59,701 nucleotides of DNA. Origin: Streptomyces sp. CB01580 (GTDB lineage: Bacteria; Actinomycetota; Actinomycetes; Streptomycetales; Streptomycetaceae). Location of the stretch: positions 1 through 59,701 of the forward strand of contig NZ_LIXJ01000039.1 of assembly GCF_001905795.1 (NCBI RefSeq), written 5' to 3'. The notes beneath the pieces were generated by a model. It made no database searches, was not told the DNA's origin, and saw only the letters and a program-made list of their open reading frames with translations. The stretch's first letter is position 1. Each line of letters opens with the position of its first letter. Shown in pieces: positions 16,905 through 25,900 of this stretch. A program made the position numbers and the translations under genes.

Positions 16905-17352
16905 GCGACGCATTCGCGCCCGGACCCGGCGCCGACGTGTACGGAACCAGAATGAGGGAGCACATTTCGATTGGACAGAGGCCCAGAAGCGCCCGGTACA
17001 TTCTGCATGGCTTTGCAGTACGAACTCGGATCACTCGACGAGGGGATACTGCGAGGTGACGGCTGGATTACGTGCGCTTCGGTGCCGAATATTGACCCCG
17101 CGCTCTCCGACACCAGTCTGGAAGTGCGCGGATTCCCAGGGAGTTCCGGGGATTCGCCCATGAGGGCGCTGCCATGGCCTGCTCCGTTCTGGACGCGTTG
17201 CCCGGCAGCAAGGGGCAACGCCTGAGCGGGCTGCTGGCCGGACGCGGCGGCGCGCACCCGTACATGGCCTACGTGGGGATCGGCTGGGCCATGGCGCGGC
17301 TCCCCGGGTGTTGCGTCCGGACACGGCGAGCGCGGGCCCGCTCCTGAGGTGG
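16905..17352 (+). pseudogene. Decayed DUF1702 (UnbL-type) gene, cut by IS3
   Basis: Plus-strand frames carry a degraded copy of the DUF1702 family that occurs twice intact at 31896-33941. In order: a RRI...TRMREHI-like N terminus, ARYILHGFAVRTR (compare FLQGYAYAVEAR), an in-frame stop, then PREFRGFAHEGAAMACSVLD, LSGLLAGRGGAHPYMAYVGI, GWAMARLPG, a frameshift, and RPDTASAGPLLRWLV. The similarity ends abruptly at about 17352 where the IS3-type transposase begins. The C-terminal half is absent. This is a third copy of an enediyne-cassette gene and may mark a former edge of the cluster. Confidence 0.7.
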
Positions 17353-17354
17353 CT

Positions 17355-17700
17355 CGTTGGGACATGAGGTGGCCCGCTGCACTGTCGAGCGTCTGATGCG
17401 CGAGCTCGGCATCCAGGGCGCGGTGCGCGGCAAACGCGTCATCACCACGGTCCCCGGCGACCAGGTCGAGCGCGCTCCCGACCTGGTCGACCGCGACTTC
17501 GTCGCCGCCGCCCCGAACCGGTGCTGGGCGGCGGACTTCACCCACGTGAAGACCTGGTCCACGACCGTCTACGTCGCGTTCGTCGTGGACACCTTCTCCC
17601 GCCGGATCGTCGGCTGGTCCGCGGCCACCGCGAAGGAGACCGTCTTCGTCCTGGACGCCCTCGAGATGGCCATCTGGCAACGCGATCGCGACCAACAGTC
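17355..17700 (+). mobile_element. IS3-family transposase fragment (orfB core)
   Basis: Reads HEVARCTVERLMRELGIQGA, then RCWAADFTHVKTWSTTVYVA, FVVDTFSRRIVGWSAATAKE and ALEMAIWQRDRDQQ. The first two acidic residues of the DDE triad are present, the third (Glu) and both IS ends are not. It interrupts the decayed DUF1702 gene. It belongs to the same subfamily as the fragment at 2609-2830 but differs in many residues, so the two are independent insertions. Confidence 0.75.
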
Positions 17701-18292
17701 CGTTCGCAGACGTAATCCGCCGAGATCTTGTGGTCGAGGACGCCGTCGAACTCGCTCCCGGCCTCACCGTGCCGGATCAGACCACCGCATCAAACCTGCG
17801 CAGCCGTCAACGACAGCCGGCTATGCCTGTCTGTGTCGCGCCCGAGAACACCTTCATCCCGGACGAACTGGGAGCAGAGCGAGCCTTCTACCGCCCCGCC
17901 AGCCGCGACAGTCTGACCGCCGCAGTTCAGCATCACATCAGCCTCGCGCGCGGGAGGGCTTCTTCCGGCGTGCTCCTTTCGGGGGCCGGTTCGCGGACGC
18001 CCGCGGCCTGCCGAACGGCTCGGGGGCATACCCGTGGTGTGCGCGGCGCCGGCCGTCACGTCCCTCGCCGAACAGGCTCTGCTGCTCAGGGGCTTGATCG
18101 CAGAGGGCCCGATCGTCCTGTCCTCGCGGCCGGTCGGAGGTCCGGCCGCGACACCGGAGAGTTCGCGAGGCCCGGCGGGCAGTTGCCACCGACGGCCCGG
18201 TTCATTAGCTTCCTGGCATCACGAGGCCCCGTCGTTCCGCGGCCACGCCGCCCTCGTCGGCCATCTGTCCCCCTTCTCCCGGAGGAAGAGCC
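17701..18292 (+). other. Unidentified coding-like stretch
   Basis: From about 17705 to 17990 one frame is open and reads like protein (DVIRRDLVVEDAVELAPGLT, later MPVCVAPENTFIPDELGAER and AFYRPASRDSLTAAVQHH). It has no start with a ribosome binding site and no domain I recognise; it could be the 3' part of a gene cut by the IS3 event. From about 18000 to 18292 nothing convincing is seen except the GGAGGAAGAG ribosome binding site of the next gene. Confidence 0.35.
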
Positions 18293-18643
18293 ATGCCCCA
18301 TATCGCACTGGACAACGACCTCCCCGGAATCAGCGGCCTGATGGCCCACCGTCCCGACACCGGGGGACCGCTGGGCGACCTCGCGAACGCTCTGCTGAGG
18401 GCGCCGTCCTCGCCGGCCCCGGGAGAGCGTGAGCTGATCGCGGCGCACGTCTCGCGGCTCAACGGCACCGAGTTCTGCGCCTCCTCGCACGGGGCGTTCG
18501 CCGCCGCGCAGCCGGCGGGAGACCAGGAGCCCGTCGGGGCCGTCCTGGCCGACCCCGGCACCGCACCGGTCAGCGGCCGGCTGCGTGCGCTGCTGAGCGT
18601 GGCGGCCGAGATCCAGAGCGCCGCCCGAAGGGACGACGCATGA
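18293..18643 (+). CDS. Short AhpD/carboxymuconolactone decarboxylase-like protein
   Basis: 116 residues with an excellent ribosome binding site (GGAGGAAGAG). The start MPHIALDNDLPGISGLMAHR and PGERELIAAHVSRLN match peroxidase-related AhpD-like proteins of about 180 residues. Two things are odd: the usual CxxC redox pair is reduced to one cysteine (NGTEFCASSHG, first Cys replaced by Thr), and the protein stops about 65 residues early. Its TGA overlaps the ATG of the SDR gene (ATGA), so translation still couples. A second, more degraded copy of this gene lies at 35220-35485. Activity is doubtful; a structural or vestigial role is possible. Confidence 0.65.
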   Translation: MPHIALDNDLPGISGLMAHRPDTGGPLGDLANALLRAPSSPAPGERELIAAHVSRLNGTEFCASSHGAFAAAQPAGDQEPVGAVLADPGTAPVSGRLRALLSVAAEIQSAARRDDA

Positions 18644-19560
18644 GCACCCGGCGCAGTTGGAGCACGGCAGACGTTCCGGACCGGACCGGCACCACCGCAG
18701 TGGTCACCGGCGCGAGTTCCGGCATCGGACTGCACACGGCGGAGGAACTCGCCCGACGGGGCGCCCACGTGGTGCTGGCCGTACGCGATCCGGACCGTGG
18801 GGCCGCCGCGGCAGACCGCGTCCGGGCCCGCGTGCCCGCAGCCGCCCTGACGGTCCAGGAGCTGGATCTCGCCGATCTCACCTCCGTGCGGGCCGGGGCG
18901 AGGGAGCTGCGCGCGCGGTTCGCCCGGATCGACCTGCTGGTCAACAACGCGGGCGTGATGTGGACCGACCGGGCCCGCACCCCGGACGGACACGAACTCC
19001 AGTTCGCCACCAACCATCTCGGTCACTTCGCCCTCACCGGCCTGCTCCTGGACACCTTGCGGGCCGCGCGCGGCGCACGCGTGGTGACGATCAGCAGCTA
19101 CCTCCACAGGCTGGGGCGCATCGACTTCCGCGACCTCGACGGCGAACGCCGCTACAACCGCTACCGGGCCTACAACCAGTCCAAGCTGGCCAACCTCCTG
19201 TTCGCGCTCGAACTCCACCACAGACTGACGGAGTCGGGCTCGGACGTGGCCTCTCTCGCCGCCCACCCCGGGCTGGCCGCGACCGGCCTGGGCCGTGACT
19301 TCCCGGCCCCCGTGCGCAGGTTCGGCTCCGTGTTCGCGCCGCTGTTCCTCCAGCCCGCCGCCATGGGGATGCTGCCCGCTCTGCGTGCCGCCACCGACCT
19401 CGGGGCGCGGGGCGGCGAGTTCTACGGGCCGCTCGGCGTGACCGAGACACGGGGCGCACCCGGGCTCGTCCGTCCCGGCAGGGCGGCCCGCGACCCGGAG
19501 GTCCGGCGCCGCCTGTGGGAGGAGTCCGAGCGGCTCACCGGCGTCCGCCCCTTCTTCTGA
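18640..19560 (+). CDS. Short-chain dehydrogenase/reductase
   Basis: 306 residues. TGASSGIG at about residue 21 binds the dinucleotide, LVNNAGVMW at about 101 is the NNAG motif, and YNQSKLANLLF at about 174 contains the catalytic YxxxK; the preceding Ser lies in TISSYLHR. It is of the WW-domain/retinol dehydrogenase-like SDR type, using NAD(P)H to reduce or oxidise a carbonyl or alcohol. It is coupled to the short AhpD-like gene by ATGA and is convergent with the enediyne operon. It is probably the edge gene of the cluster and could act in tailoring. Confidence 0.85.
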   Translation: MSTRRSWSTADVPDRTGTTAVVTGASSGIGLHTAEELARRGAHVVLAVRDPDRGAAAADRVRARVPAAALTVQELDLADLTSVRAGARELRARFARIDLLVNNAGVMWTDRARTPDGHELQFATNHLGHFALTGLLLDTLRAARGARVVTISSYLHRLGRIDFRDLDGERRYNRYRAYNQSKLANLLFALELHHRLTESGSDVASLAAHPGLAATGLGRDFPAPVRRFGSVFAPLFLQPAAMGMLPALRAATDLGARGGEFYGPLGVTETRGAPGLVRPGRAARDPEVRRRLWEESERLTGVRPFF

Positions 19561-19591
19561 TCCCGCGACCCGCCCGTGCCCGGGGCCGGTC

Positions 19592-20629
19592 TCACGCCGG
19601 CCCGGCGGGGCGGGGCACGGAGATCCGGCCGCCGATCCGCACCGCGGTGGTCAGGGCGGCGTAGGACGTGAGCTCGATGAGCTCGCGGTCGGTGGGGAAC
19701 CGGCTCCTGAAGGCCGCGACGTCCTCCGGGAGGGTCTGATACGGCGCGAAGGCGGTCAGCAGGGCGAGCCGGGCGGCGGGCACGTCCTCGGCCGGAAGCG
19801 CCGACACGGCCTCGTCGAGCCAGCTTCGGCCGAGCCCCGGGGCGGATCCGTCCCACCGGTCGAGGCACGAGCGCAGCCTCTCCCGTACCGGTCCCGGCAC
19901 CCACCGCGCCCCCTGGTCCACGGCGGCGACGGCCCGCCCGAAGGCCTCGGCCACGGGAGGGCTGCCCTGTGCCCACTCCAGTCCCGGGGGCAGGGGGGCC
20001 GGGGGCAGGAGGTCCAGCGAGCCGCCCGGCGCCAGCGGGCCCGGGGCGACGGGACGCATGGTCAGGGCGGTGGTGCGCATGATGGGGCCGCGCAGGGGCG
20101 TCGGCGTCCGGGCGGGCATGGGGGAGTCGGCCAGGAAGAGGCTCACCATGCGGTTGATGTAGTGGAACGTCACCACGACGCCGCAGAGTTCCGGCGCCTG
20201 CGCGTACGTGAACGGGAGCGGGGCGCTCCCGGCCGGGTCTCCGGGGGCGTGCCGCCCGGCCGCCGGGGCCCACTCGGCGATCCGGGAGACCGTCCTGTCC
20301 GGCGGCAGCGTCCCGAGGACCGCCTGGTGCACACCGACGCAGTACGGGCAGTCGTTGGCGCGGGAGACCTCGGTGGCGACCGTCTCCTTCACCGCGCGGC
20401 TCACCCGGCCGTCGACCAGCAGGACCTCACGCAGCATCAGCCACGTCGCAGCCAGCGATGCGGCGGCCGGCGAGTGGAGCGCCACGGGCGGTGCGAGCAC
20501 CCCGAAGTCCCGCTCCGTCCCTCGGTACACCTGCGCCACCAGGCCCCGGGCGCGGCGCGGGGCGATCACATCCACGTACCGCACCTGCCGCAGGGAACCC
20601 CGCAGCACGGCCCGCACGACCGGCCTCAT
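19592..20629 (-). CDS. Carboxymuconolactone decarboxylase/AhpD-like protein
   Basis: 345 residues from the ATG at 20629 (GGAGGAGCGGCG upstream). C94-P-Y-C97 in NDCPYCVGVHQ is the AhpD-like redox CxxC with following His; KETVATEVSRAN precedes it as in the CMD fold. The protein is about twice the size of a single AhpD domain, and its second half (VAEAFGRAVAAVDQGARWV, LIELTSYAALTTAVRIG) may be a degenerate repeat. It is the last gene of the long PKSE operon and is coupled by ATGA to the small protein upstream. A redox or self-protection role is possible; not proven. Confidence 0.75.
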   Translation of the reverse strand: MRPVVRAVLRGSLRQVRYVDVIAPRRARGLVAQVYRGTERDFGVLAPPVALHSPAAASLAATWLMLREVLLVDGRVSRAVKETVATEVSRANDCPYCVGVHQAVLGTLPPDRTVSRIAEWAPAAGRHAPGDPAGSAPLPFTYAQAPELCGVVVTFHYINRMVSLFLADSPMPARTPTPLRGPIMRTTALTMRPVAPGPLAPGGSLDLLPPAPLPPGLEWAQGSPPVAEAFGRAVAAVDQGARWVPGPVRERLRSCLDRWDGSAPGLGRSWLDEAVSALPAEDVPAARLALLTAFAPYQTLPEDVAAFRSRFPTDRELIELTSYAALTTAVRIGGRISVPRPAGPA

Positions 20630-20940
20630 CGCCGCTCCTCCCTCTCCTCCCACGCGGTCTCCCTGCCCCGGGGACCGCTCTTCCCCGGTACGTGCTTCTC
20701 GGCGCGTGAAGGACATACCGGCTCGTGGGCCGGGCCCCGGCCCCCCGGCGCGATGTCGTCGGGGCCGAACCCCATCTGCTCCATCAGCAGGCGCACCAGC
20801 GCGGTGGCCGCCTCCTGAGCGGTGGACGCGTTGTACGCGGCGGGCGAGGCCGCCGCCGAGTCGAGGACCGGGCCGGCCGGCGGCTCTGTGCCGGGCGCCG
20901 CTCGGGCCGGTGTCCGGGACGAGTGGTCGCTGTCGCTCAT
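20626..20940 (-). CDS. Small hypothetical protein in the PKSE operon
   Basis: 104 residues from the ATG at 20940, which has GAGGAGG upstream. The middle (AYNASTAQEAATALVRLLME, then QMGFGPDDIAPGGRG) could form one amphipathic helix; both ends are rich in Pro, Ala, Gly and charged residues and look disordered. No domain recognised. It is 29 bp after the P450 gene and overlaps the CMD-like gene by ATGA, so it is almost certainly translated. It may be a small partner of its neighbours. Confidence 0.6.
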   Translation of the reverse strand: MSDSDHSSRTPARAAPGTEPPAGPVLDSAAASPAAYNASTAQEAATALVRLLMEQMGFGPDDIAPGGRGPAHEPVCPSRAEKHVPGKSGPRGRETAWEEREERR

Positions 20941-20969
20941 GGGCTGCCTCCTCACAGGCCGGGCGTCCA

Positions 20970-22319
20970 TCAGTCCGCCGCGCTGACCGTCATCGGCAGT
21001 CCGCCGCGCATCCGCAGCGACAGCATGGGCTCGGCGACCGCCCGGTGCCCGGGAACGGTGCGTAGGTCGAGGTCGCGCGTGACCAGCGCGGTCACGAAGA
21101 CCGCTTCCATCATGCCGAGGTTGCTGCCGACGCAGAAGCGCGGTCCCGCGCCGAAGGGTATGTAGGCGTAGCGGGGGCGGCTGGCCAACGCCTGCGGGGC
21201 GAAGCGCTCGGGGTCGAAGCGCTCGGGGTCCTCCCACAGGCGCGGGTTGCGGTGCATGATGTACGGGCAGATCAGGACGTCGGCCTTGGCCGACACGGTG
21301 TATCCGCCGACCTCGTCCCGTTGCTGGGCTATCCGGGGCAGGACCCACACCGGCGGGTAGAGCCGCATGGCCTCCTGGACGACCATGGTCGTCCAGGTCA
21401 GCCGGTGCAGGTCGTTGACGTCCGGGAGGCGTTCGCCCAGGACGCTCCTGGCCTCCTCGCGGACGGCCGCGCGGACCTCGGGATGACGCTCCAGCAGGTG
21501 CAGCGTCCAGCCGAGGGTACTGGCCGTCGTGTCATGCCCCGCGAGCAGCAGGGTGACCAGCTCCTCCCGGAGCTGTCGACGGATCTGCCGGGGCGGTCCG
21601 TTCCGCCGCCCGGCGGCCTCGATGATCCGGGACAGCGCGTCGTCGCCGGGCTCGCCATCGGCCATCCGCGCGCTGCGGTCGGCCACCAGCAGGTCCGCCA
21701 CCCGGTACAGCTCCCGGCGGGCCCGGCGGAAGCGGGCCTGCGGAGGCAGCGGAAGCCAGCCGGGCACCATGCCCTGGGAGACCATCTCCAGCATCGCCTG
21801 GTCCTGCACCTCTTCGAAGGCGGGCGCGAGGGTGTCCTGGGAGGAGAGGTCGGAGTCGAGCAGGGTGCGGCCGAGCACACCGAGGGTGAGTCCGGTGACC
21901 TCCTGGAGGATGTCGACCGGGCCGCCTCCCTCGTGGGCCCGCAGGAGGGCGACCAGCTTGGCGCCCTCCTCCGCGACCGCGTCCGCCCGCCGGTTGACGC
22001 GCCCCGGCTTGAACGCGGGTTGCACCGCCTGGCGCTGGGCCCGCCACACCTCGCCGTCGCTGGTCAGCAGGCCGTCGCCCAAAACCCGGCGGGACTGCAC
22101 GAGGCCGATGCCCTTGTGGTAGTTGGCGCTGTTGTCGGCGAGGACGTGTTTGGCGTAGTCGGGCCGGTTGAAGATGTAGAGGTTCTTGGGCCCCATGGAG
22201 ACCCGCACGGCGTCTCCCAGGGCGGCCGCGTCCTTCATCATCCCCAGGCGGTCCACCGCGAACTTCCTCAGCAGCCCCGGCAGGGCGCTGACCGGCGGGC
22301 CCGGCGGGTCGATCCTCAT
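20970..22319 (-). CDS. Cytochrome P450
   Basis: 449 residues with all P450 landmarks: AGHDTTAS in the I helix, EAMRLYPP (ExxR) in the K helix, and FGAGPRFCVG with heme-ligand Cys396. The sequence is of the CYP4/CYP102-like bacterial type. P450s occur in all known enediyne clusters (E7-type in nine-membered ones) and act in core or peripheral oxidation. It overlaps the flavin reductase by ATGA and shares the operon with PKSE. Electron-transfer partners (ferredoxin and its reductase) are not encoded nearby. Confidence 0.9.
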   Translation of the reverse strand: MRIDPPGPPVSALPGLLRKFAVDRLGMMKDAAALGDAVRVSMGPKNLYIFNRPDYAKHVLADNSANYHKGIGLVQSRRVLGDGLLTSDGEVWRAQRQAVQPAFKPGRVNRRADAVAEEGAKLVALLRAHEGGGPVDILQEVTGLTLGVLGRTLLDSDLSSQDTLAPAFEEVQDQAMLEMVSQGMVPGWLPLPPQARFRRARRELYRVADLLVADRSARMADGEPGDDALSRIIEAAGRRNGPPRQIRRQLREELVTLLLAGHDTTASTLGWTLHLLERHPEVRAAVREEARSVLGERLPDVNDLHRLTWTTMVVQEAMRLYPPVWVLPRIAQQRDEVGGYTVSAKADVLICPYIMHRNPRLWEDPERFDPERFAPQALASRPRYAYIPFGAGPRFCVGSNLGMMEAVFVTALVTRDLDLRTVPGHRAVAEPMLSLRMRGGLPMTVSAAD

Positions 22320-22864
22320 GCCACCTGGCCTTCGCCGTGTTCGGGGGCGAACCGGCGGAAGCGGCCGCCGGAGAACAGCAGGGCCTCACGGAACGGCCAG
22401 CGCACCGCCGAGAGCACCTCGCCGACGAAGATCGTGTGGTCCCCGCCCTCGTACAACTTCCTCTTCTCGCACTCCAGATGTGCCACGGCGCCGGCGATCA
22501 GCGGTGCGCCGGACTTTCGGCCGGGCTGCCAGCCGACGGCGTCGAACTGGCCGGCTCCGACGGGACGCGAGTGGTCGGCGAAATGGCGTGCCACGGCCTC
22601 CTGCCCGACATCGAGCACCGACACCGAGAACGTCTGCGAACGGTCCAGAGTGCCGTGCATCACCGCGTCCTTGCCGACGCAGACCAGCACCAGAGGCGGG
22701 GTGAGGGAGACGGAGGTGAACGCGTTGGCCGTCATGCCCCGCGGGGCGTCCCCGCCGACGGTCACCACGGTGACCCCGGTGGGGAAGGCGCCGAACGCGC
22801 CCCGCAGTTGTTTGTGGTCCTCCAGGTCGACGAGCTCCATGGACGGAACGGTGGTCGGACTCAT
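22316..22864 (-). CDS. Flavin reductase, SgcE6-like
   Basis: 182 residues of the HpaC/RutF-like flavin reductase family: FPTGVTVVTV, MTANAFTSVSLTPPLVLVCV, VARHFADHS and HTIFVGEV are the usual conserved elements. The ATG follows GGGAGG. SgcE6 in C-1027 is the NADH-dependent reductase that feeds reduced flavin to the two-component oxygenases of the pathway. Here the likely client is the acyl-CoA-dehydrogenase-like monooxygenase at 43585-44766 (inference). It lies 130 bp after the PKSE stop and is coupled to the P450. Confidence 0.87.
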   Translation of the reverse strand: MSPTTVPSMELVDLEDHKQLRGAFGAFPTGVTVVTVGGDAPRGMTANAFTSVSLTPPLVLVCVGKDAVMHGTLDRSQTFSVSVLDVGQEAVARHFADHSRPVGAGQFDAVGWQPGRKSGAPLIAGAVAHLECEKRKLYEGGDHTIFVGEVLSAVRWPFREALLFSGGRFRRFAPEHGEGQVA

Positions 22865-22994
22865 GTCTGCCTCCCTGCCAGCGGCCGGACCCGGCCGCGC
22901 AAAGCGCCGGCGCTCGTGCCAGCGGATCGGGGATCGGTGCGGTTACCGGGGGCGGCGGCCGGGAGCCGGTGCGTGCGGCGCCTCCTCCGGCCGG

Positions 22995-25900
22995 TCATGA
23001 CCGGGTCCTGGCGGCGGCCCGGGGCGCGGTGCCGTCCGGGCTCTCGGCGAGGAAGGCGAGGACCGCCGGTTCCAGGGCGTCGCGCAACGCCGTGACGAAG
23101 GTGGCGATACGCAGCCCGCCCGCGGTGAGGACCACCCAGTCGGCCCGGTCCTGCGGCGCCAGGGTGAGGGGCACCCCGGCCATCAGCCCGGCCTTCCTGA
23201 GGCATTCGACGGCGCCCCACACACGCGTCGCCGCGGTGTCGGGGGTCTCGCCCGTCTGCTTGGCCACCTGAGCGGCCAGCTCGGCGTGCTCGCCGAGCAG
23301 CCCCGCCCATGCGGCGGCGCCTCGGACGCGGACCGCCTCGATGTCGCAGGCCACGGTCCGCGCAGCGGCGACCCCGAGGGTCACGCCCAGGCCGTGGGCG
23401 GCCGAGATCCGCCGGTCGTCGGCGAGTTCGGGACGTCCATCGGGCCGGTAGCGCACCTCGGCGCTCTCGCCCAGTGCCCGCTGAACGGTTCGTGCGGTGG
23501 CCGCGCGGCGCTCGTCGGTGCACTCCTTCGCGCCGGGCAGGTCCGGTTCGACGGCGATGTCGAGGTGAGTGCCGAGCACCTCCTCCACCGTCCGCTCCAG
23601 GTAGGAGCCGAGCAGCGGGGCGACCCACGGCCCGGAGCCATCCGTCTTGCGGACGGCGTGCAGGGTGAGCCCCTCCCACCGTTCGACGACCGCGCCGTCG
23701 GCAGTGCGTACCGCGATGTCGTACACATAGGTGTCGCCGTCCCGGTGGCGCTCGGTGGCGCAGTAGCGCACCTCCTGCGGCAGGTCGCCGCCGGCGGCCA
23801 TCGGGTACAGCCGTTCGATACCGGACGGCAGCAGGGTCGCGTCGGGGACGCACACCTGGTTCCCGTGCATCAGCGCGTCCCGCATCCCCGGGTCGGCCAG
23901 CAGCAGGGTGTCCGGCAGGAAGCCGGCGAACCAGCCGGACGGCGCGGCGACCGCCACGTCGGCGTCGACGTGCCGGGCGGCGGCCCGGTGGAAGCGGCGC
24001 AGCCGCTGGAAGCGCTCGCCCTGGAAGAGGACACCGCCGTACAGGTCGGCCGCCGGGTCCAGCGGGGCGGCCGGGACGCCCCCGCCCACCTGAGCCGGGG
24101 GCCCGTCCGGGATCGCGGCGCCGGAGTAGACCAGCCGGGCCCGGAAGTGCTCGGCGACGAAGCCGGTGTCCTCCGCGTGGATGGCCACGTCCACCGTGTC
24201 GGTGTCGGTGACGGTGGCCGCGATCCGGATGCGGGTGGTCCCCGCGGGCGGCACCACGATGGGCCGCAAGAACCGCGCCCCTTCGATGACCGGTACGTCG
24301 CCGCGTCCGGTGAGCGCGGACGCCACCTGGACCATGGCCTCCATGCCGATCACGGCGGGCATCAGCAGGGTGTCGTCCAGGAGGTGATCGGCGAGGTAGA
24401 GATCGGTACCGGCGTTCAGTTCGGCCTCGGTGACGAGTTCGACGCCGTGGTAGCGCACCAGTGGGTTCCCGGTGAACCGCAGCAACGGCATCGGCGGGAG
24501 GTCGCGGCGTACCGTTCCGATGCCCTCGGTACGTCCGCTGATCACCGTTACCACGGGGGCGTCCGGGTCCGAGATCAGCCGCAGCAGGATCTCGACGCCC
24601 TGGTCGGGTGAGACCGGGACGATGCCCTCGCGGGACAGGGACTCGACGACGGAGAGCTTCTCGCCCATGCCGATTCCGGACCACACGGACCATTCCATGC
24701 ACAGGGCACGGCAGTCCGGGTGGTCGCGGGCGACCTTCTCGGTGAGGTCGGCCAGCCATTCGTTGGCGGTGGCGTAGTGCGCCTCGCCGCGCAGTCCGGC
24801 CCGGCCGATGATGCTGCCGAAGGTGACGAGGAGTTTCAGGTTCTCCTCGCCGACGGCGTCCAGGACGGTGCGCAGCCCGTCGACCTTGGGGGCGAACGTG
24901 GTGTGGAAGTCGTCCATGCCGAGGCCAGTGAGGGAGGCGGGCTCGTTGCGGCCCGCCCCATGGAGCACGGCGGTGACGGGGCCGAGCGCGTCGGTGAGTT
25001 CGGCGACGGCCGCGGCGACGCCCGCCGGGTCGGTGACATCGGCGGCGGCGTAGCGCACGGTGGCCCCGCTGTCCGCCATCCGCCGCAGGTTCGCGGCGAG
25101 GTCCTCGTCCAGGGCAGGGTCCGACCGGCCGAGAACAGCCAGCTTGACGCCGGTCTGCCGGGTCACGGCCAGGGCGCACTCGGCGGTGATGCCCTTGCCG
25201 CCGCCGGTGACGAGCAGGACGTCGGAGTCCTTCAGGACCTGCTCGGTACGCTCGGCGCGGACCGGCAGGGCACGCAGTACCGGGACACGGCGGGTGCCGT
25301 CCGCGGCGAGATGGACCTCGCTGAAGCGGGTGGTCGCGGCGACCTCGGCGGCCACCCGGTCCGCGGCGCCGTCGGCCACCGGGGTGTGGACGACGGTGGT
25401 CCGCAGGTGGGGCGCCTCCAGGTGGAGGGTCTTGGCCAGTCCGGCCGCGCCCCGGCCGTGCTGCACCAGGACGAAGCGGCGCTCGCGGTCGCCGGCGAGG
25501 GCGGCCCTGGCGCCGTTCAGCGCGTGCTCGATCTGCTCCCGGGAGCAGGCGGGTGGCAGGCAGACCAGCACCCCGGAGCCCACCGCGGCGTTCTCCAGGG
25601 CGCTTCGCACATCCTGGGCGAAGGGGTGGTCCTGGGCGGTGAACAGCTCCCAGGTTCCGTTGCCCTCGCCCAGGACGGGCGGGGACAGCGGAACCTCGTC
25701 GAGCTCGACGGCGAAGGGACGGGCCCATGCGGCGGCGCCCGCCACGACGGGGGCGGGGGCGGGGACGGCGCCGCCCGTCTCGGCGAGCGTGGTGAGCGCC
25801 TCGGCCAGTTCGGCCAACGTGGCGGTGGCGAAGTTGGTCGGTACATGGGCGGCGGTGAGGCCGAGCTGGACGGCGGCCTGGTTGACGATCTGGCCGACCG

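Noticed and set aside
16837..17767. A minus-strand gene of 298 codons
   Set aside because: It is antisense to the decayed DUF1702 and IS3 sequence and lacks a domain.
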